A DNA stretch of 64,000 nucleotides from G963665185 sp963665185 (GTDB taxonomy: Bacteria; Desulfobacterota; Desulfovibrionia; Desulfovibrionales; Desulfovibrionaceae). The notes below the pieces were generated by a model. The model worked only from the letters and a program-made list of their open reading frames with translations. It was not told the DNA's origin and did no database searches. Positions 18,527 to 27,813 of this stretch are shown one piece after another. The position numbers and the translations under genes are program-made. The number at the start of each line of letters is the position of its first letter. The stretch's first letter is position 1. The stretch covers positions 4,457 through 68,456 of the forward strand of contig CAXXPO010000022.1 of the NCBI GenBank assembly GCA_963665185.2, written 5' to 3'.

Positions 18527-18736
18527 TTATTCCGTAACGACCATCACGCTGCTGGCCTTGACCATGGCCTTGACCTTCGAGCCTTCTTTGATGCCCATTC
18601 TTTCAACGGACGTCTTTGTGATGACGGAAACAACTTCGACTCCGGCGGCGATTTCGATGACAACTTCGGCGTTGACCATTCCGATGTTGACCGATTTCAC
18701 GACTCCGGGGATAAGATTGCGGGCGCTGACTTGCAT
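18527..18736 (-). CDS. mop: Molybdopterin/molybdate-binding Mop (TOBE) protein
   Basis: Small cytoplasmic molybdate/tungstate-binding protein, 69 residues and complete. The whole protein is one TOBE/MOP domain: MQVSARNLIPGVVKSVN, then VNAEVVIEIAAG, VVSVITKTSVERMGI and KVKAMVKASSVMV. The spacing and Ser/Lys positions match Mop proteins that oligomerise and store molybdate. A purine-rich site lies just upstream of the ATG. It is isolated between the RNB gene and the SpoIIAA-like gene. Mo/W handling would fit a host making formate dehydrogenases or aldehyde oxidoreductases. Confidence 0.93.
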   Translation of the reverse strand: MQVSARNLIPGVVKSVNIGMVNAEVVIEIAAGVEVVSVITKTSVERMGIKEGSKVKAMVKASSVMVVTE

Positions 18737-18900
18737 GGTTCCTCCTTTCTTGTGTCAGGTTTTGGAAAAAATACTCGGATTGCCACCACTTTTGCACACT
18801 TTATCGGTTTATGAAAGGCCTGCCCGTGCAAACATTCAAGTGCCGACCCCTTTCATCATTAAAACCAGATGGTTCGGCCCCTGGTTTTTATTTCGGAACA

Positions 18901-19281
18901 TCAGCTCCGCACGAACGCCCAGGCCGCTTCCATATCGTCCACAGCGAAGTATTTTTCGATCAGCTCCTCCTTGGGCCTGCCCAGGATGGCGTTGTCCAGT
19001 TTGATCAGCACCTCCATGATGCCGCTGTCCGCCACAATGGCCAGATGACGCATCTTGTCCATGTTCTTCAGGGAGTATTTGCCGTCGCTGACAAAGGCCA
19101 TGAATTCGCTTTCAGTAAACTTCAGCTGGTCTATCTTGCACAGGATGTTCACCCGCTCGTGGCCCTGCGCAAGCACGTCTTCAAAGGCCTTGCGAAACAC
19201 TTCCACGTCTTCCTTGGTGTATCCGCCGGTAATTTCCACGCCCAGTACATCACCGCTGCTGCCGTCCAGAATATGGATCAT
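18901..19281 (-). CDS. SpoIIAA-like (STAS-fold) protein
   Basis: 126 residues. The sequence opens MIHILDGSSGDVLGVEITGG and continues YTKEDVEVFRKAFEDVLAQG, then VNILCKIDQLKFTESEF and HLAIVADSGIMEVLIKLD. This matches the SpoIIAA-like family, a STAS-like alpha/beta fold. Members are common in proteobacteria; their role is largely unknown, although some bind lipids or act in membrane stress. There is no transmembrane segment or signal peptide, so it is cytoplasmic or membrane-peripheral. It is not obviously in an operon: mop lies 164 bases downstream on the same strand, and upstream is a divergent exporter gene. Confidence 0.85.
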   Translation of the reverse strand: MIHILDGSSGDVLGVEITGGYTKEDVEVFRKAFEDVLAQGHERVNILCKIDQLKFTESEFMAFVSDGKYSLKNMDKMRHLAIVADSGIMEVLIKLDNAILGRPKEELIEKYFAVDDMEAAWAFVRS

Positions 19282-19515
19282 ACCCTTTCTCCTCTATTTT
19301 GAAAAAAGTTCAGATACCATTTCATACCTCAAAAAAAGCCTTACCAAAACAAAAAACATCATATTTTCTTTTCCTGCGCACCGGCATAAAAGCCGCATCT
19401 TTATTTTTGACAGCGGCAAATCAACGGGGATATAGCGCAGGGCTGGACCCGGTGATGTGCCGGGCAGCATCCCATCCGCCAACCTTTCCCCTTTTTTTCA
19501 ACCAAGAAGCGTGTG

Positions 19516-20412
19516 ATGTCCACCGAACCCAAAGCCCTTGTTCCTGCGAAAATCCACCTTTCTCCCGGAGTGCGCTTCATGATGCTCGGGGCCATGCTGT
19601 TCAGCATGGGAGCGGCCAGCATCAAGATGGCGGGGGAATACGTTCCTCCGTCGCAGATACTTTTCGCCAGGGCCGTGGTTGGGATGTGTTTTTGCCTCTG
19701 GATGACGCACAAGGCGGGGATCGGGCTTCTGGGCAGGCAACGGGGGCTGCTTTTATTGCGCGGTTTTTTCGGCGCGGGCGCCTTCTTCACCATGATATAT
19801 GCCTATGTGCATCTTCCTCTGGCCGACGCCACGGTGATCATATTTCTGCATCCGGTTCTGGTCGCCGTGCTGGCCTGGATGGTGCTCAAGGAACGTCTGC
19901 CGCGGCCGGCCTGGTTCTGCATCCTGGCAAGTCTGGCCGGGGTCGCCCTTGTGGTCAAACCCGGATTCTTATTTTCCCAGACCCACGCCCTGGACCGGAC
20001 GGGCGTCCTGATGGCGTTCACAGGCGCCTTTTTCAGCTCCGTGGCCGTATTGGCCGTGCGCCGGCTCACCCGTACGGAGCATCCGGCCACGATAATGCTC
20101 TACCCGCTGCTCGTCATTCTGGCCGCCGCACCTGCGGCCGGGGGCGCGGAATGGGGAGTGCCCAACCCGCGGGCATTTTTTCTCATGCTTATGGCCGGCA
20201 TTTTCATGAATGCCGGGCAGTATTGCATGACCCGGGGCTACGGACTCGGAACCGCGGCCATCATCAGTGCGGTGGGATATCTGGAAATAGCCTTCGCCAC
20301 CCTGTGGGGGCTGGGGCTTTTCGGGGAGGTCCCGGACATGGCAACCGTCGCGGGCGCGGCGATTATCGTCGGTTCCACCTACCTGCTGGGCAGGATTCGT
20401 CAGACAGGATAG
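19516..20412 (+). CDS. DMT-superfamily (EamA) transporter
   Basis: Inner-membrane protein of 298 residues with ten hydrophobic helices in two EamA repeats. The first repeat begins FMMLGAMLFSMGAASIKMAG and ends near LVVKPGFLF; the second begins VLMAFTGAFFSSVAVLAVRR and ends GAAIIVGSTYLLGR. The conserved motif LADATVIIFLHPVLVAVLAW is present at the end of helix 4. DMT proteins of this size export amino acids or metabolites; the substrate cannot be told. The ATG at 19516 is preceded by an in-frame GTG; no strong Shine-Dalgarno site is visible. It converges on putA, and the two share the bidirectional hairpin at 20448. Confidence 0.9.
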   Translation: MSTEPKALVPAKIHLSPGVRFMMLGAMLFSMGAASIKMAGEYVPPSQILFARAVVGMCFCLWMTHKAGIGLLGRQRGLLLLRGFFGAGAFFTMIYAYVHLPLADATVIIFLHPVLVAVLAWMVLKERLPRPAWFCILASLAGVALVVKPGFLFSQTHALDRTGVLMAFTGAFFSSVAVLAVRRLTRTEHPATIMLYPLLVILAAAPAAGGAEWGVPNPRAFFLMLMAGIFMNAGQYCMTRGYGLGTAAIISAVGYLEIAFATLWGLGLFGEVPDMATVAGAAIIVGSTYLLGRIRQTG

Positions 20413-20447
20413 AAGGCTGTTGAGATCCCGTTGTCTTGAAGCCTTGT

Positions 20448-20508
20448 ATTTCCCGCAAGCAAAAGTCCCCATGGCGTTTCGCCATGGGGACTTTTGCTTG
20501 CGGGAAAT
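20448..20508. terminator. 29-bp perfect inverted repeat between convergent genes
   Basis: Two exact 29-base arms with a TTT loop; the outer ends are ATTTCCCGCAAGC and GCTTGCGGGAAAT. It sits between the ends of the EamA transporter gene and putA and probably terminates both. Confidence 0.85.
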
Positions 20509-20568
20509 TGCGGGTCCAGGGCCATCATGGCCCTGGCGGAGGCGTGGGGGCGGCGCCCCCACATCTTG

Positions 20569-23500
20569 TCAGCTCACCCATTCGTCGTCTTCGTCAATGG
20601 GGGTAAAGCCGCGGCGCATGGTGTTTTCCGTAACACAGCGCGGGTCGAGGAATTGCAGCAGGTAATCGGGTCCGCCGGTCTTGGAGCCGACGCCGGACAT
20701 GTTGAATCCGCCAAAGGGCTGACGGCAGACCAGGGCACCGGTGTTGTTGCGGTTGAGGTACAGGTTGCCCACGCGGAAGTCGCGGCGAGCCTGTTCCAGA
20801 TGCTTGGGGCTGCGCGAGAACACGCCGCCGGTCAGGGCGAAGCGGGTGGAGTTGGCGATGTCGATGGCCTCGTCAAAGGTCTTGGCCTTCATCACGGCCA
20901 GCACAGGGCCGAAGATTTCCTCCTGGGCGATGCGGTGTTCGGTGGTGATGCCGTCCACAATGGTCAGGGGAACGTAGGCGCCGCCCGAGGGTACTTCGCG
21001 TTCCACCAGGATGTTGCCTTCCTGGCGGGCGATTTCGATGTATTCCTTCACATTGTGCGCCTGGGTTTCGTGGACCACGGGTCCCATGTAGTTGGACGGG
21101 TCTTCGGAAGGGCCGATCTTGATGGACTTGGCCGCTTCCACGAGGCGGCTGACGAACTTTTCGTAGATAGGTTCCACCACGATGACGCGGGAGCAGGCCG
21201 AGCACTTCTGGCCCTGGAAGCCGAAGGCCGAGTACAGGATGTGCAGCACGGCTTCGTCCAGGTCGGCGTCGTCGTCCACGATGATGGCGTTTTTGCCGCC
21301 CATTTCCGCGATGACCTTCTTGCATTGGATCTGGCCGGGCCGGACCTTGGCTGCGGTTTCCTGAATATGCAGGCCCACTTCCATGGAGCCGGTGAAGGCG
21401 ATGAGGCTGATTTTCGGATGCTCCACAAGGTAATCGCCCATGACCGAGCTGCGGCCCGGGCAGAAGTTGAACACGCCTTCGGGAATTCCGGCTTCGCGGA
21501 AGACCTCGACCAGGCCGTATCCGACCACGGAAGCCAGGCTTGCGGGCTTGAATATCACGGTGTTGCCCGTGACCATGGCGGCCGAGCACATGCCGATGGC
21601 GATGGCAAAGGGGAAGTTCCAGGGCGCGATGACAGCGGCGATGCCTTTGGGCTGGTAGAACAGGTGGTTGTGCTCGCCCGGCGCGTTGCCCATGCGGCGC
21701 GGCTTGGACAGCCGTACGGCTTCGCGCGCGTAGTATTCCAGGAAGTCGATGCCCTCGGTCACGTCGTGGTAGGCCTGGTCCCACTGCTTGCCCACTTCCA
21801 GGACCTGCACGGCGGACAGTTCGAAAGCGCGCTTGCGGGCTATGGCCGCGGCCTTGAGCATGTATCCGGCCCGTTCCTGGGCGGACAGGCCGCGCCATGC
21901 CGGAAAGGCCCTTTCCGCGGCGGTGACGGCGTCTTCTATTTCACCGGTTCCGGCCTGGCAGACATTGCCGATGACTTCTTCGGGTCTGGCCGGGTTGGTG
22001 GAGGCGATGGTGTCTGCGGTGGTCACGTCGCGGCCGTTGATGTACAGAGGATAGGTGGCGTTGCAGGTTTTGCGGACTTCGGCGATGGCATGGGGAAAGG
22101 CTTCCCGGTAGGCCGGAATGGTGAAGTCGATCATGGCGTCGTTTCTGAACGGCGGCAGCCCGTCGGTGTCCCTTGCGGTCTTTTGCGACCGGGGCTTGGC
22201 GTCCAGCTCGCGCTGCACCGTCATTGCCGGATTTTCCATCAGCCGTTCCACGTCGAGGTCGTCGGCAAAGCTCTGGCGCAGGAAGGATTCGTTGGCCGTG
22301 TTTTCAAGCAGGCGGCGCACCAGATAGCCCATGCCGGGCAGCAGTTCGCCGTAGGGGCAGTACAGGCGCACCCGTCCGGCCACGTTTTTCAGGCCCTTGC
22401 GCACGGGTTCGGCCATGCCGTACAGCACCTGGAACTCGTAGCGGTCATGGGGAACGTTCATTCCTTTGGCCGCTTCCATGACGAACGAGATGGTCCGGAT
22501 GTTGTGCGAGGCGCATTGAAAGTAGATGAGTTCCGAGTTTTCCAGAATCTTGCGGGATTGACGCTCAAAGGCCATGTCGGATTCGGCCTTGTGGGTCCAG
22601 ACGGGCACGGGCCAGCCGTTCTGCATGGCCACGACGGTTTCCTGGTCCCAGTAGGCTCCCTTGACCAGCCGGATGCCTATGGGCAGGTTTTCCGCGCGCG
22701 ACCAGGCGATGAGATCCTCCAGGTCCTTGTCCGTGTCGCGCAGGTAGGCCTGCAACACGATGGAAAGATGCGGATAGTCGCGGAATTCCTGTTCCGAGCG
22801 CAGCCGTTTGAACAGCTCGATGGTCATTTCCTTGTACTTGAGGGCTTCCATGTCGATGCACATGAAGCCGCCCATGGCGATGATCCGGCGGTAGATGGGA
22901 CGGAACCGCTTGAGAATGCCCTCGATGGAGCCTTCCTGGTCCACGGATTTGGCCTGGGAGAAGAAGGCCGAGGGTTTGACCGAGACGTTCACCTTGGGCG
23001 CGTATCCCCAGTCCAGGTCGCCGGACGCGTCCAGGGCGTTCCACTTGCCCTGATCCCTGGCAATGACTTCGAGCAGTTCCAGGTAGCCGTTCATGTATGC
23101 TTCGGCCTCTTCCTCGCTCACCGTGGCCTCGCCCAGAAAGTCCACTGTGAAGCCGAAACCGTTCTTGCGCAGTTTTTTCAGCGTCTTGAGGGCTTCCTTG
23201 GTGTTCTGGCCGATAATGAACTGCTTGGCCATGTTCTCGATGTTGGACCGGATGACCTTGCCCATGGCCTTGGCGGCAAGGCCGCCGAACATGCCGGATT
23301 TTTCCGCACCCCATTTGAGCACCGAAGGAATGTCGTCGCAGCCTTCACCCGTGAAATATTCCTCGATATGGCGCTGCAGGGATTCCGAGGTGTTCAGGTA
23401 GGGCAGCACGTCCACAAAACGGAACAGCTGCACCTTGAAATCCTCGTTTTTCATGGCCCAGTCCATGACCTTTCCCGTCCAGAATCCCTTGTTGAAAATC

Positions 23501-23580
23501 GACGGGGCCTCCCCCTTGATGGATTGGAAGAATTCCTTGCCACGGCCGGTGATCTGTATATCCAACTGTTGTTGATCCAT
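20569..23580 (-). CDS. putA: Bifunctional proline dehydrogenase / delta-1-pyrroline-5-carboxylate dehydrogenase
   Basis: Oxidises proline to glutamate; 1003 residues and complete. The N-terminal proline dehydrogenase barrel spans about 130-450, with RLVKGAYWDQETV, then YRYEFQVLYGM-type FAD/proline contacts (here DRYEFQVLYGMAEPVRKGL). The aldehyde dehydrogenase domain spans about 500-990, with the NAD-binding/Glu region IAFTGSMEVGLHI, VIAEMGGKNAIIVDDDADLD, and the catalytic Cys in FGFQGQKCSACSRVIVVE. No N-terminal ribbon-helix-helix DNA-binding domain is present, so regulation is external. An Lrp/AsnC gene sits 17 bases upstream on the same strand and is the natural regulator. It lets the cell use proline as carbon, nitrogen and electron donor. 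Confidence 0.96.
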   Translation of the reverse strand: MDQQQLDIQITGRGKEFFQSIKGEAPSIFNKGFWTGKVMDWAMKNEDFKVQLFRFVDVLPYLNTSESLQRHIEEYFTGEGCDDIPSVLKWGAEKSGMFGGLAAKAMGKVIRSNIENMAKQFIIGQNTKEALKTLKKLRKNGFGFTVDFLGEATVSEEEAEAYMNGYLELLEVIARDQGKWNALDASGDLDWGYAPKVNVSVKPSAFFSQAKSVDQEGSIEGILKRFRPIYRRIIAMGGFMCIDMEALKYKEMTIELFKRLRSEQEFRDYPHLSIVLQAYLRDTDKDLEDLIAWSRAENLPIGIRLVKGAYWDQETVVAMQNGWPVPVWTHKAESDMAFERQSRKILENSELIYFQCASHNIRTISFVMEAAKGMNVPHDRYEFQVLYGMAEPVRKGLKNVAGRVRLYCPYGELLPGMGYLVRRLLENTANESFLRQSFADDLDVERLMENPAMTVQRELDAKPRSQKTARDTDGLPPFRNDAMIDFTIPAYREAFPHAIAEVRKTCNATYPLYINGRDVTTADTIASTNPARPEEVIGNVCQAGTGEIEDAVTAAERAFPAWRGLSAQERAGYMLKAAAIARKRAFELSAVQVLEVGKQWDQAYHDVTEGIDFLEYYAREAVRLSKPRRMGNAPGEHNHLFYQPKGIAAVIAPWNFPFAIAIGMCSAAMVTGNTVIFKPASLASVVGYGLVEVFREAGIPEGVFNFCPGRSSVMGDYLVEHPKISLIAFTGSMEVGLHIQETAAKVRPGQIQCKKVIAEMGGKNAIIVDDDADLDEAVLHILYSAFGFQGQKCSACSRVIVVEPIYEKFVSRLVEAAKSIKIGPSEDPSNYMGPVVHETQAHNVKEYIEIARQEGNILVEREVPSGGAYVPLTIVDGITTEHRIAQEEIFGPVLAVMKAKTFDEAIDIANSTRFALTGGVFSRSPKHLEQARRDFRVGNLYLNRNNTGALVCRQPFGGFNMSGVGSKTGGPDYLLQFLDPRCVTENTMRRGFTPIDEDDEWVS

Positions 23581-23597
23581 CTCTTTCTCCCTCTTTT

Positions 23598-24059
23598 TTA
23601 TTCGCCGGACAATACGGCGGGAAATCCTGCCGATTCCTTTATGGATTCAAGGACAATGGTGGAATTGGTGTCGTGCACCGATGCGACCTGCCCGATGCGC
23701 CGGAGCAATTCGGCCAGGGCTGCGGTATCCGCAACACGCGACTTGACCAGAAAGGCCGCGTCGCCCGCCGTGTAATGCACCTCCATGACGCCGGGAATGG
23801 ATGCCATGGCCCGGCCCGCTTCCAGGCTGCCCACGGCGTCGCGTGTCTGCACCTTGGTGAAGGCGGTCAGGGTGAGGCCTGCCGCGCGCGGATTCACCCG
23901 GACGTCGTAGCCCAGAATCACGCCCCGCCGTTCCATCTTGCGGATGCGTTCCAGCACTGCCGACGGAGCCATGGCCACGCGGCGGGCAATTTCCGCGTTA
24001 CTGGTCCGGGCATTTTCATGAAGAATGTTCAGAATTTTTACATCAATATCGTCAATCAT
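23598..24059 (-). CDS. Lrp/AsnC-family transcriptional regulator, probable put regulator
   Basis: 153 residues from ATG 24059 (MIDDIDVKILNILHENARTS). The N-terminal winged helix contains SNAEIARRVAMAPSAVLERI as recognition region. The C-terminal RAM/AsnC ligand domain runs from about residue 65, with the effector-loop signature IPGVMEVHYTAGDAAFLVKS. Longer in-frame starts up to 24293 would add low-complexity sequence and lack a ribosome site. It ends 17 bases before putA on the same strand, a pairing seen in many proteobacteria where proline induces putA through an Lrp-like activator; this role is inferred from position. Confidence 0.92.
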   Translation of the reverse strand: MIDDIDVKILNILHENARTSNAEIARRVAMAPSAVLERIRKMERRGVILGYDVRVNPRAAGLTLTAFTKVQTRDAVGSLEAGRAMASIPGVMEVHYTAGDAAFLVKSRVADTAALAELLRRIGQVASVHDTNSTIVLESIKESAGFPAVLSGE

Positions 24060-24349
24060 ACTTTTTTCGAGCCTTTTTTCAGACGATAGTTCTTTTTTTG
24101 TTTTTTTGTCAATGCGTTTGGAAATGGTCGGCTTTGCCGGGGCGCGGAAAGGCAAAGAATGGAGGCGCAGGCAGGCAAAAAAAAGATGTGCGCACGGGGC
24201 GCATACGGCTCCGTTCTTTGGGCCGGTGTTGCGCAGCCTGCGAAGATCGGCTGTTTTTCCGGGGAACACGGCGCGGCGGGGAGGCAATTGCAAAAGGCAG
24301 GCGTCGGCACAATGGCCGACTGCGACGGGGCAGGGAAGGGGAATCCCGT

Positions 24350-24979
24350 CTATTCGACCGTCTTGATGTTGACGCAGCCCCGGTGCAGGGTTTCAAGACC
24401 TTTGCGGTCGGTGACGACGATGTGCCTTTACGCCGTCCTGGCTGGTCTGCAATGCGATGAGTCCGGACTGGGAAAGGTTTCGCAGTCTGTCGATGATGTC
24501 CGTCTTGGGCATGACGAAGACGCTGGACAGGATGTTGACGAATTCGTCGAACAGGATGTGTTCCTGGCCGTGCAGCGCCAGAAGGTAGGCTATCTGGGCA
24601 AGACTGTGCGCAAGGTGCGGAACGCGCAGGGATTTTTGCGTGGCCGAGCGCAGGCGGGAGACGAGCACGTTGATGGTGGCGGAGATGACTTGCGGGGATT
24701 CGTCCAGAAAACGATGGAAGTTGTCCCGTGTCACAGCCACGAGTTTGCAGTCCGAAAGGGTCATGGCCGTGGCGGTGCGCAGTTGCCCGTCCAGGATGAT
24801 GGCCAATCTCCCCGAACACGGTCACGGGGGAAAGCACGGCCAGAACCTTCTTGCGCCCCTCCACCCTGGTGGATATCTCAACCTTGCCTTCCGTGAGGAG
24901 ATAGGCGCAGTCGCCCTTTTTCCCCTTCTCCGAAGACCATCTGGTTCTGGACGTAATTCTTGACCACAAATCCTTTCAT
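24350..24979 (-). CDS. Crp/Fnr-family regulator, three apparent frameshifts
   Basis: About 210 residues when restored. It starts MKGFVVKNYVQNQMVFGEG at ATG 24979, 5 bases after the flavin reductase stop. The cyclic-nucleotide-binding barrel continues DCAYLLTEGKVEISTRVEG, then LAVLSPVTVFGEI and LDGQLRTATAMTLSDCKLVA. The C-terminal half has FVMPKTDIIDRLRNLSQSGL as recognition helix and ends RKGLETLHRGCVNIKTVE at 24350. The frame changes near 24914-24921, 24801-24804 and 24420-24430, each needing one base. There are no Fnr-type iron-sulfur cysteines in the N-terminus. Three breaks in 630 bases could mark a pseudogene, but conservation on each side favours poor sequence quality. Confidence 0.75.
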
Positions 24980-24984
24980 GGGGG

Positions 24985-25554
24985 CTACTTCCCGATATCC
25001 CGGCCGGCGGAAAACGCCTTGGCCACGGTTTCCCCCAGCCCGGCATAGGTTTTCCCGGTGCCTGTCACATAGATGAGCGGATCGATCTTTGCCGGGTCGG
25101 GTTTGCCGTCGGTGGTGCATTCCTCGGAGACATGCACCTGGATGATTTCTCCCACCACCAGCAGATGGCAGCCGAGATCCAGACGGTGAAGCATGCGGCA
25201 TTCCAGGTTGACAGGGCATTGGCCGATGAGCGGCGCGCCGGTTTCGCCCCGGAATATTTCAAAGCCGCAGGCGGCGATCTTGTCCACCTTGGCTCCGGAG
25301 GCAATGCCGCAGTAATCCACTTCCCTGGCCTGGGCCACGGAAGGGATGTTGATGGAAAAGACCTTGTTCTGGTCGATGCCCCGCATGGTGTGGCGTTCGG
25401 GACGGATGCCCAGGCTGAGCATGGGGGGGGTGCTGTTGGCAATGCCCACCCAGGCGGCGGTCATGGCGTTGGGGGTGGCGTCGACATCCGAGGCCACCAG
25501 CACGGCGGGCATGGGGTAGATAAGGGGGGTGGGGCCGAGGGCAATCTTGGGCAT
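24985..25554 (-). CDS. Flavin reductase family protein (flavoredoxin-like)
   Basis: FMN-binding split-barrel protein of 189 residues from ATG 25554 (MPKIALGPTPLIYPMPAVLV). Landmarks are NAMTAAWVGIANSTPPMLSL, RGIDQNKVFSINIP, VDYCGIASGAKVDK and LGCHLLVVGEIIQVHVSEEC. The opening and length closely recall flavoredoxin of Desulfovibrio, an electron carrier implicated in thiosulfate metabolism. That assignment is by resemblance; generic flavin reductase is the safe label. The Crp/Fnr gene follows by only 5 bases, suggesting co-transcription. The upstream lipoprotein frame runs on into this gene because of an apparent frameshift there, and should not be read as a fusion. Confidence 0.88.
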   Translation of the reverse strand: MPKIALGPTPLIYPMPAVLVASDVDATPNAMTAAWVGIANSTPPMLSLGIRPERHTMRGIDQNKVFSINIPSVAQAREVDYCGIASGAKVDKIAACGFEIFRGETGAPLIGQCPVNLECRMLHRLDLGCHLLVVGEIIQVHVSEECTTDGKPDPAKIDPLIYVTGTGKTYAGLGETVAKAFSAGRDIGK

Positions 25555-25660
25555 GGCGGAATCCTCTTGTCTGCGGGTTGCGCCGCTGCCCTGCCAAGGC
25601 TGCGGCAAGCCGGTCTGTGCGAACCGGGACGGACGGCGCCGCGGTAACAGCCGGGGCCTG

Positions 25661-26172
25661 TCAGAATCTGGTGACGGCGCTTTCGTTGCCGAAAAAGACT
25701 TTTTTCCTGGTTTCGCCTGTTTGTCCCGGATATTCCCGGACAGGGTCATGCGGTAGCCGAAGGCGATGAACAGGGGACCGCCCACGAGTTTGTCGGGCTT
25801 GAGGCGGAAGGAGAAGGGAAGGCCTTTGTTTCGGGTCAGCCCCGCCAGATCCGCCGGATCGAAAAGGAGCAGGTCGCGGGCCAGGACGCGGCCCTGGGCG
25901 TCGGCGACATAGGCCTCGAGCCAGAGTTCCTCCACCGAGTCCGCCCATTCGGGGATGTTCTTGCGCAGCAGGAATGCCAGGCCGTCCACTTCGAAGTTGT
26001 CCGGCAAGGCCTTGGCATCGTATTCGAAACGCCAGAATTTGAGGCTGAGCTGCCTGGGTTCGTCGAGCTGAAAGGGGTTGCGGGCCAGATGGCGGACGCT
26101 GGTGTGCGAACAGGCCGAAGTGAGGGCGGCAAGGAGAACGAGGGCGATAAGGGCTGGAAATTTGCGTCGCAT
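25661..26172 (-). CDS. Putative lipoprotein, one apparent frameshift
   Basis: ATG 26172 begins MRRKFPALIALVLLAALTSA with a lipobox-like LTSAC, so the mature protein would be lipid-anchored at Cys near residue 22. The body (about 150 residues) contains KFWRFEYDAKALPDNFEVDG, EELWLEAYVADAQGRVLARD and ending PLFIAFGYRMTLSGN, a beta-rich pattern I cannot assign. The frame must shift at the T6 run 25700-25705 to end in KKVFFGNESAVTRF at 25661; without the shift it reads through into the flavin reductase gene. It is on the same strand as the flavoredoxin and Crp genes, and their 106-base gap leaves co-transcription open. Confidence 0.7.
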
Positions 26173-26443
26173 CAACAACCTTCCATTGCAGTAAGCAGGC
26201 GGGCCGAGGTTTCGGACTCCGTGGTGACAGACCGTGCCCCACATGACGGAAGGGCTGTTCTCCGGCCACAATAGCAAAGAGACCGGAGCAAGAAAAGCGG
26301 AGAATGGCAGTCCTGCGGCCATGGGTCCGGCCCCGGACACTTGCGTCCGGGCCTGGGCTGCATTACATTGCAAGGGTGAGTGATGTCGTTTGGAATGGAC
26401 CGATTGAAACCACGGTTTACCCGTAATCGCCAGGAGCAGGCCA

Positions 26444-26707
26444 ATGTTCGCAGGAGATGATTACACCGGAGTGGCTGCGGGCTACACCCATGTGGGACCT
26501 GTGGGCCATGTGGAGCCGGGGCCTGCCGGACACTTCGAGCCGGGGCCTCCAGGCCGTGTCGTTCCCGGTCCTCCCGGACATTTCGATCCGGCCCCGGCCA
26601 CCCGGTATGCGCCGGTCTCCCGAGCCGCCGGCCCGGTGGTGGCCATGCCCGTGACCCGAACCACCTGGGACCAGGCCACAGGGGTCATTGCCAGCCTGCG
26701 GGTCTAG
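26444..26707 (+). CDS. Small Gly-Pro repeat protein of unknown function
   Basis: 87 residues from ATG 26444 with AGGAGCAGG upstream. The middle is an imperfect repeat of a 9-10-residue unit: VGPVGHVEPGPAGHFEPGP, then PGRVVPGPPGHFDPAP. The pattern G-x-V/F-x-P-G-P-x-G-H gives a His-containing, collagen-like, probably disordered region; the histidines could bind metal. There is no signal peptide. The gene stands alone between divergent minus-strand genes. Support is the good ribosome site and the regular repeat; composition bias means a chance frame is possible. Confidence 0.55.
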   Translation: MFAGDDYTGVAAGYTHVGPVGHVEPGPAGHFEPGPPGRVVPGPPGHFDPAPATRYAPVSRAAGPVVAMPVTRTTWDQATGVIASLRV

Positions 26708-26892
26708 TGAGACGTCTGCAAGACACGGAGACGCGTCGTGCAGAGGGACGCGATCCGCAAAAACGCGGGGTTCGGTCTGTTCACGCGGCTTTTGGCGGCC
26801 ATGCCCACCATGTTCCGTTCAAATCGCTGGTGAGGCCCCCTGTACGACAAGCCGGGCCTGTCAGCGCACGTTCTGCACCCTGAGATACAGCA

Positions 26893-27813
26893 TCAGGCCG
26901 AGATGGTCAGGCCCAGGCCCATCCAGCCGAGAGGGCCGGGAAGAATGCCGCCCAGCAGGAGGATTTCCCCGGCCAGGGAGAAGACCACCTCCATGGACTG
27001 GGTACAGTCCACTGCCGCGATCTGCGCTGCCGATACGGCAAGATGGCGGGCGTAGAGAAACAGGCTGGTGGCAACCACCCCGGAAAAGAGGGCGACCAGG
27101 GCCGTGTTGAGCATCTGTCCTGCGGAGGGAGGCGGCGGCGCGGCCATGACGACGAGAACCGCCCAGAGCGGCAGGGAACCCAGCGTCAGCAGGAGAACCC
27201 GGCAAAAGGCGTTGCCCATGGCCGGGTGGTCGATGGCCGGAATCCGGTCCATCCAGCGGTGGATTTTTTTTTCAGAGTCCTGGCTGGCCTCCCAGACAAG
27301 CTGATTGCCGAACGGGTAGGCGAATGCCGCTGCAAAGACGGGGATCGCCCCCAGAAGGATATCCTGCCAGGACCGCGTTTCCCCCTGCTCCACATTGACC
27401 AGCACCACGCCCGCGAAAACAACCGCCGTGAGCAGCATTGCCCGGAGCGGCACCTTCCGGCCGAACAGCAGCAGGACAAGCGGCGTCGCCAGAATGGTTG
27501 TCTGCCAGGTCGTGGCCACCACCCATCCCGGAGTATAGGACGCGCTGAAGGTGATGAGCGCGTAAAACGCGCCGAATCCGACGCTTCCGGCAATGGTCCA
27601 GAATATCCAATGTCTGGCGAAGAGGCGGAGCGTGTCCCGCAACAGGGCCGGCCGGAAAAGCAGAAATCCCGCCCCCAGAAGCAGCATCATCCAAAAGTAA
27701 CGCAGGCTGGCCGACCACACCCAATGCCCTCCGTCCAGGCTCATCGCCCTGTTGAGCACAAAGGTGGAACTGAAGAACATGGCCGCCAGGACGCCGGTAA
27801 AAAGAAGCTTCAT
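26893..27813 (-). CDS. Multidrug-resistance efflux transporter-type DMT protein
   Basis: 306 residues with about ten hydrophobic helices. It starts MKLLFTGVLAAMFFSSTFVL; the conserved opening NRAMSLDGGHWVWSASLRYF recalls the EmrE-like family of ten-helix DMT exporters (multidrug resistance efflux transporter family), distinct from the EamA protein at 19.5 kb. Other motifs are SYTPGWVVATTWQTTILATP and FAAAFAYPFGNQLVWEA. The substrate is unknown. No operon partner is apparent: the next gene on this strand is the Crp cluster 700 bases away. The end is GLGLTISA at 26893. Confidence 0.85.
   Translation of the reverse strand: MKLLFTGVLAAMFFSSTFVLNRAMSLDGGHWVWSASLRYFWMMLLLGAGFLLFRPALLRDTLRLFARHWIFWTIAGSVGFGAFYALITFSASYTPGWVVATTWQTTILATPLVLLLFGRKVPLRAMLLTAVVFAGVVLVNVEQGETRSWQDILLGAIPVFAAAFAYPFGNQLVWEASQDSEKKIHRWMDRIPAIDHPAMGNAFCRVLLLTLGSLPLWAVLVVMAAPPPPSAGQMLNTALVALFSGVVATSLFLYARHLAVSAAQIAAVDCTQSMEVVFSLAGEILLLGGILPGPLGWMGLGLTISA

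Noticed and set aside
20494..23775. 1093-codon open frame antisense to putA
   Set aside because: Low-complexity Gly/Val/His translation typical of antisense GC-rich DNA; putA on the other strand is unmistakable.
24985..26373. Apparent fusion of a lipoprotein with a flavin reductase
   Set aside because: The joint is out of context: one base in the T6 run 25700-25705 restores a proper lipoprotein end, and the flavin reductase has its own ATG.
26740..26832. Possible 31-residue gene starting GTG (VQRDAIRKNAGFGLFTRLL)
   Set aside because: Only a weak site and no family; a faint likeness to 28077-28110 is too short to rely on.
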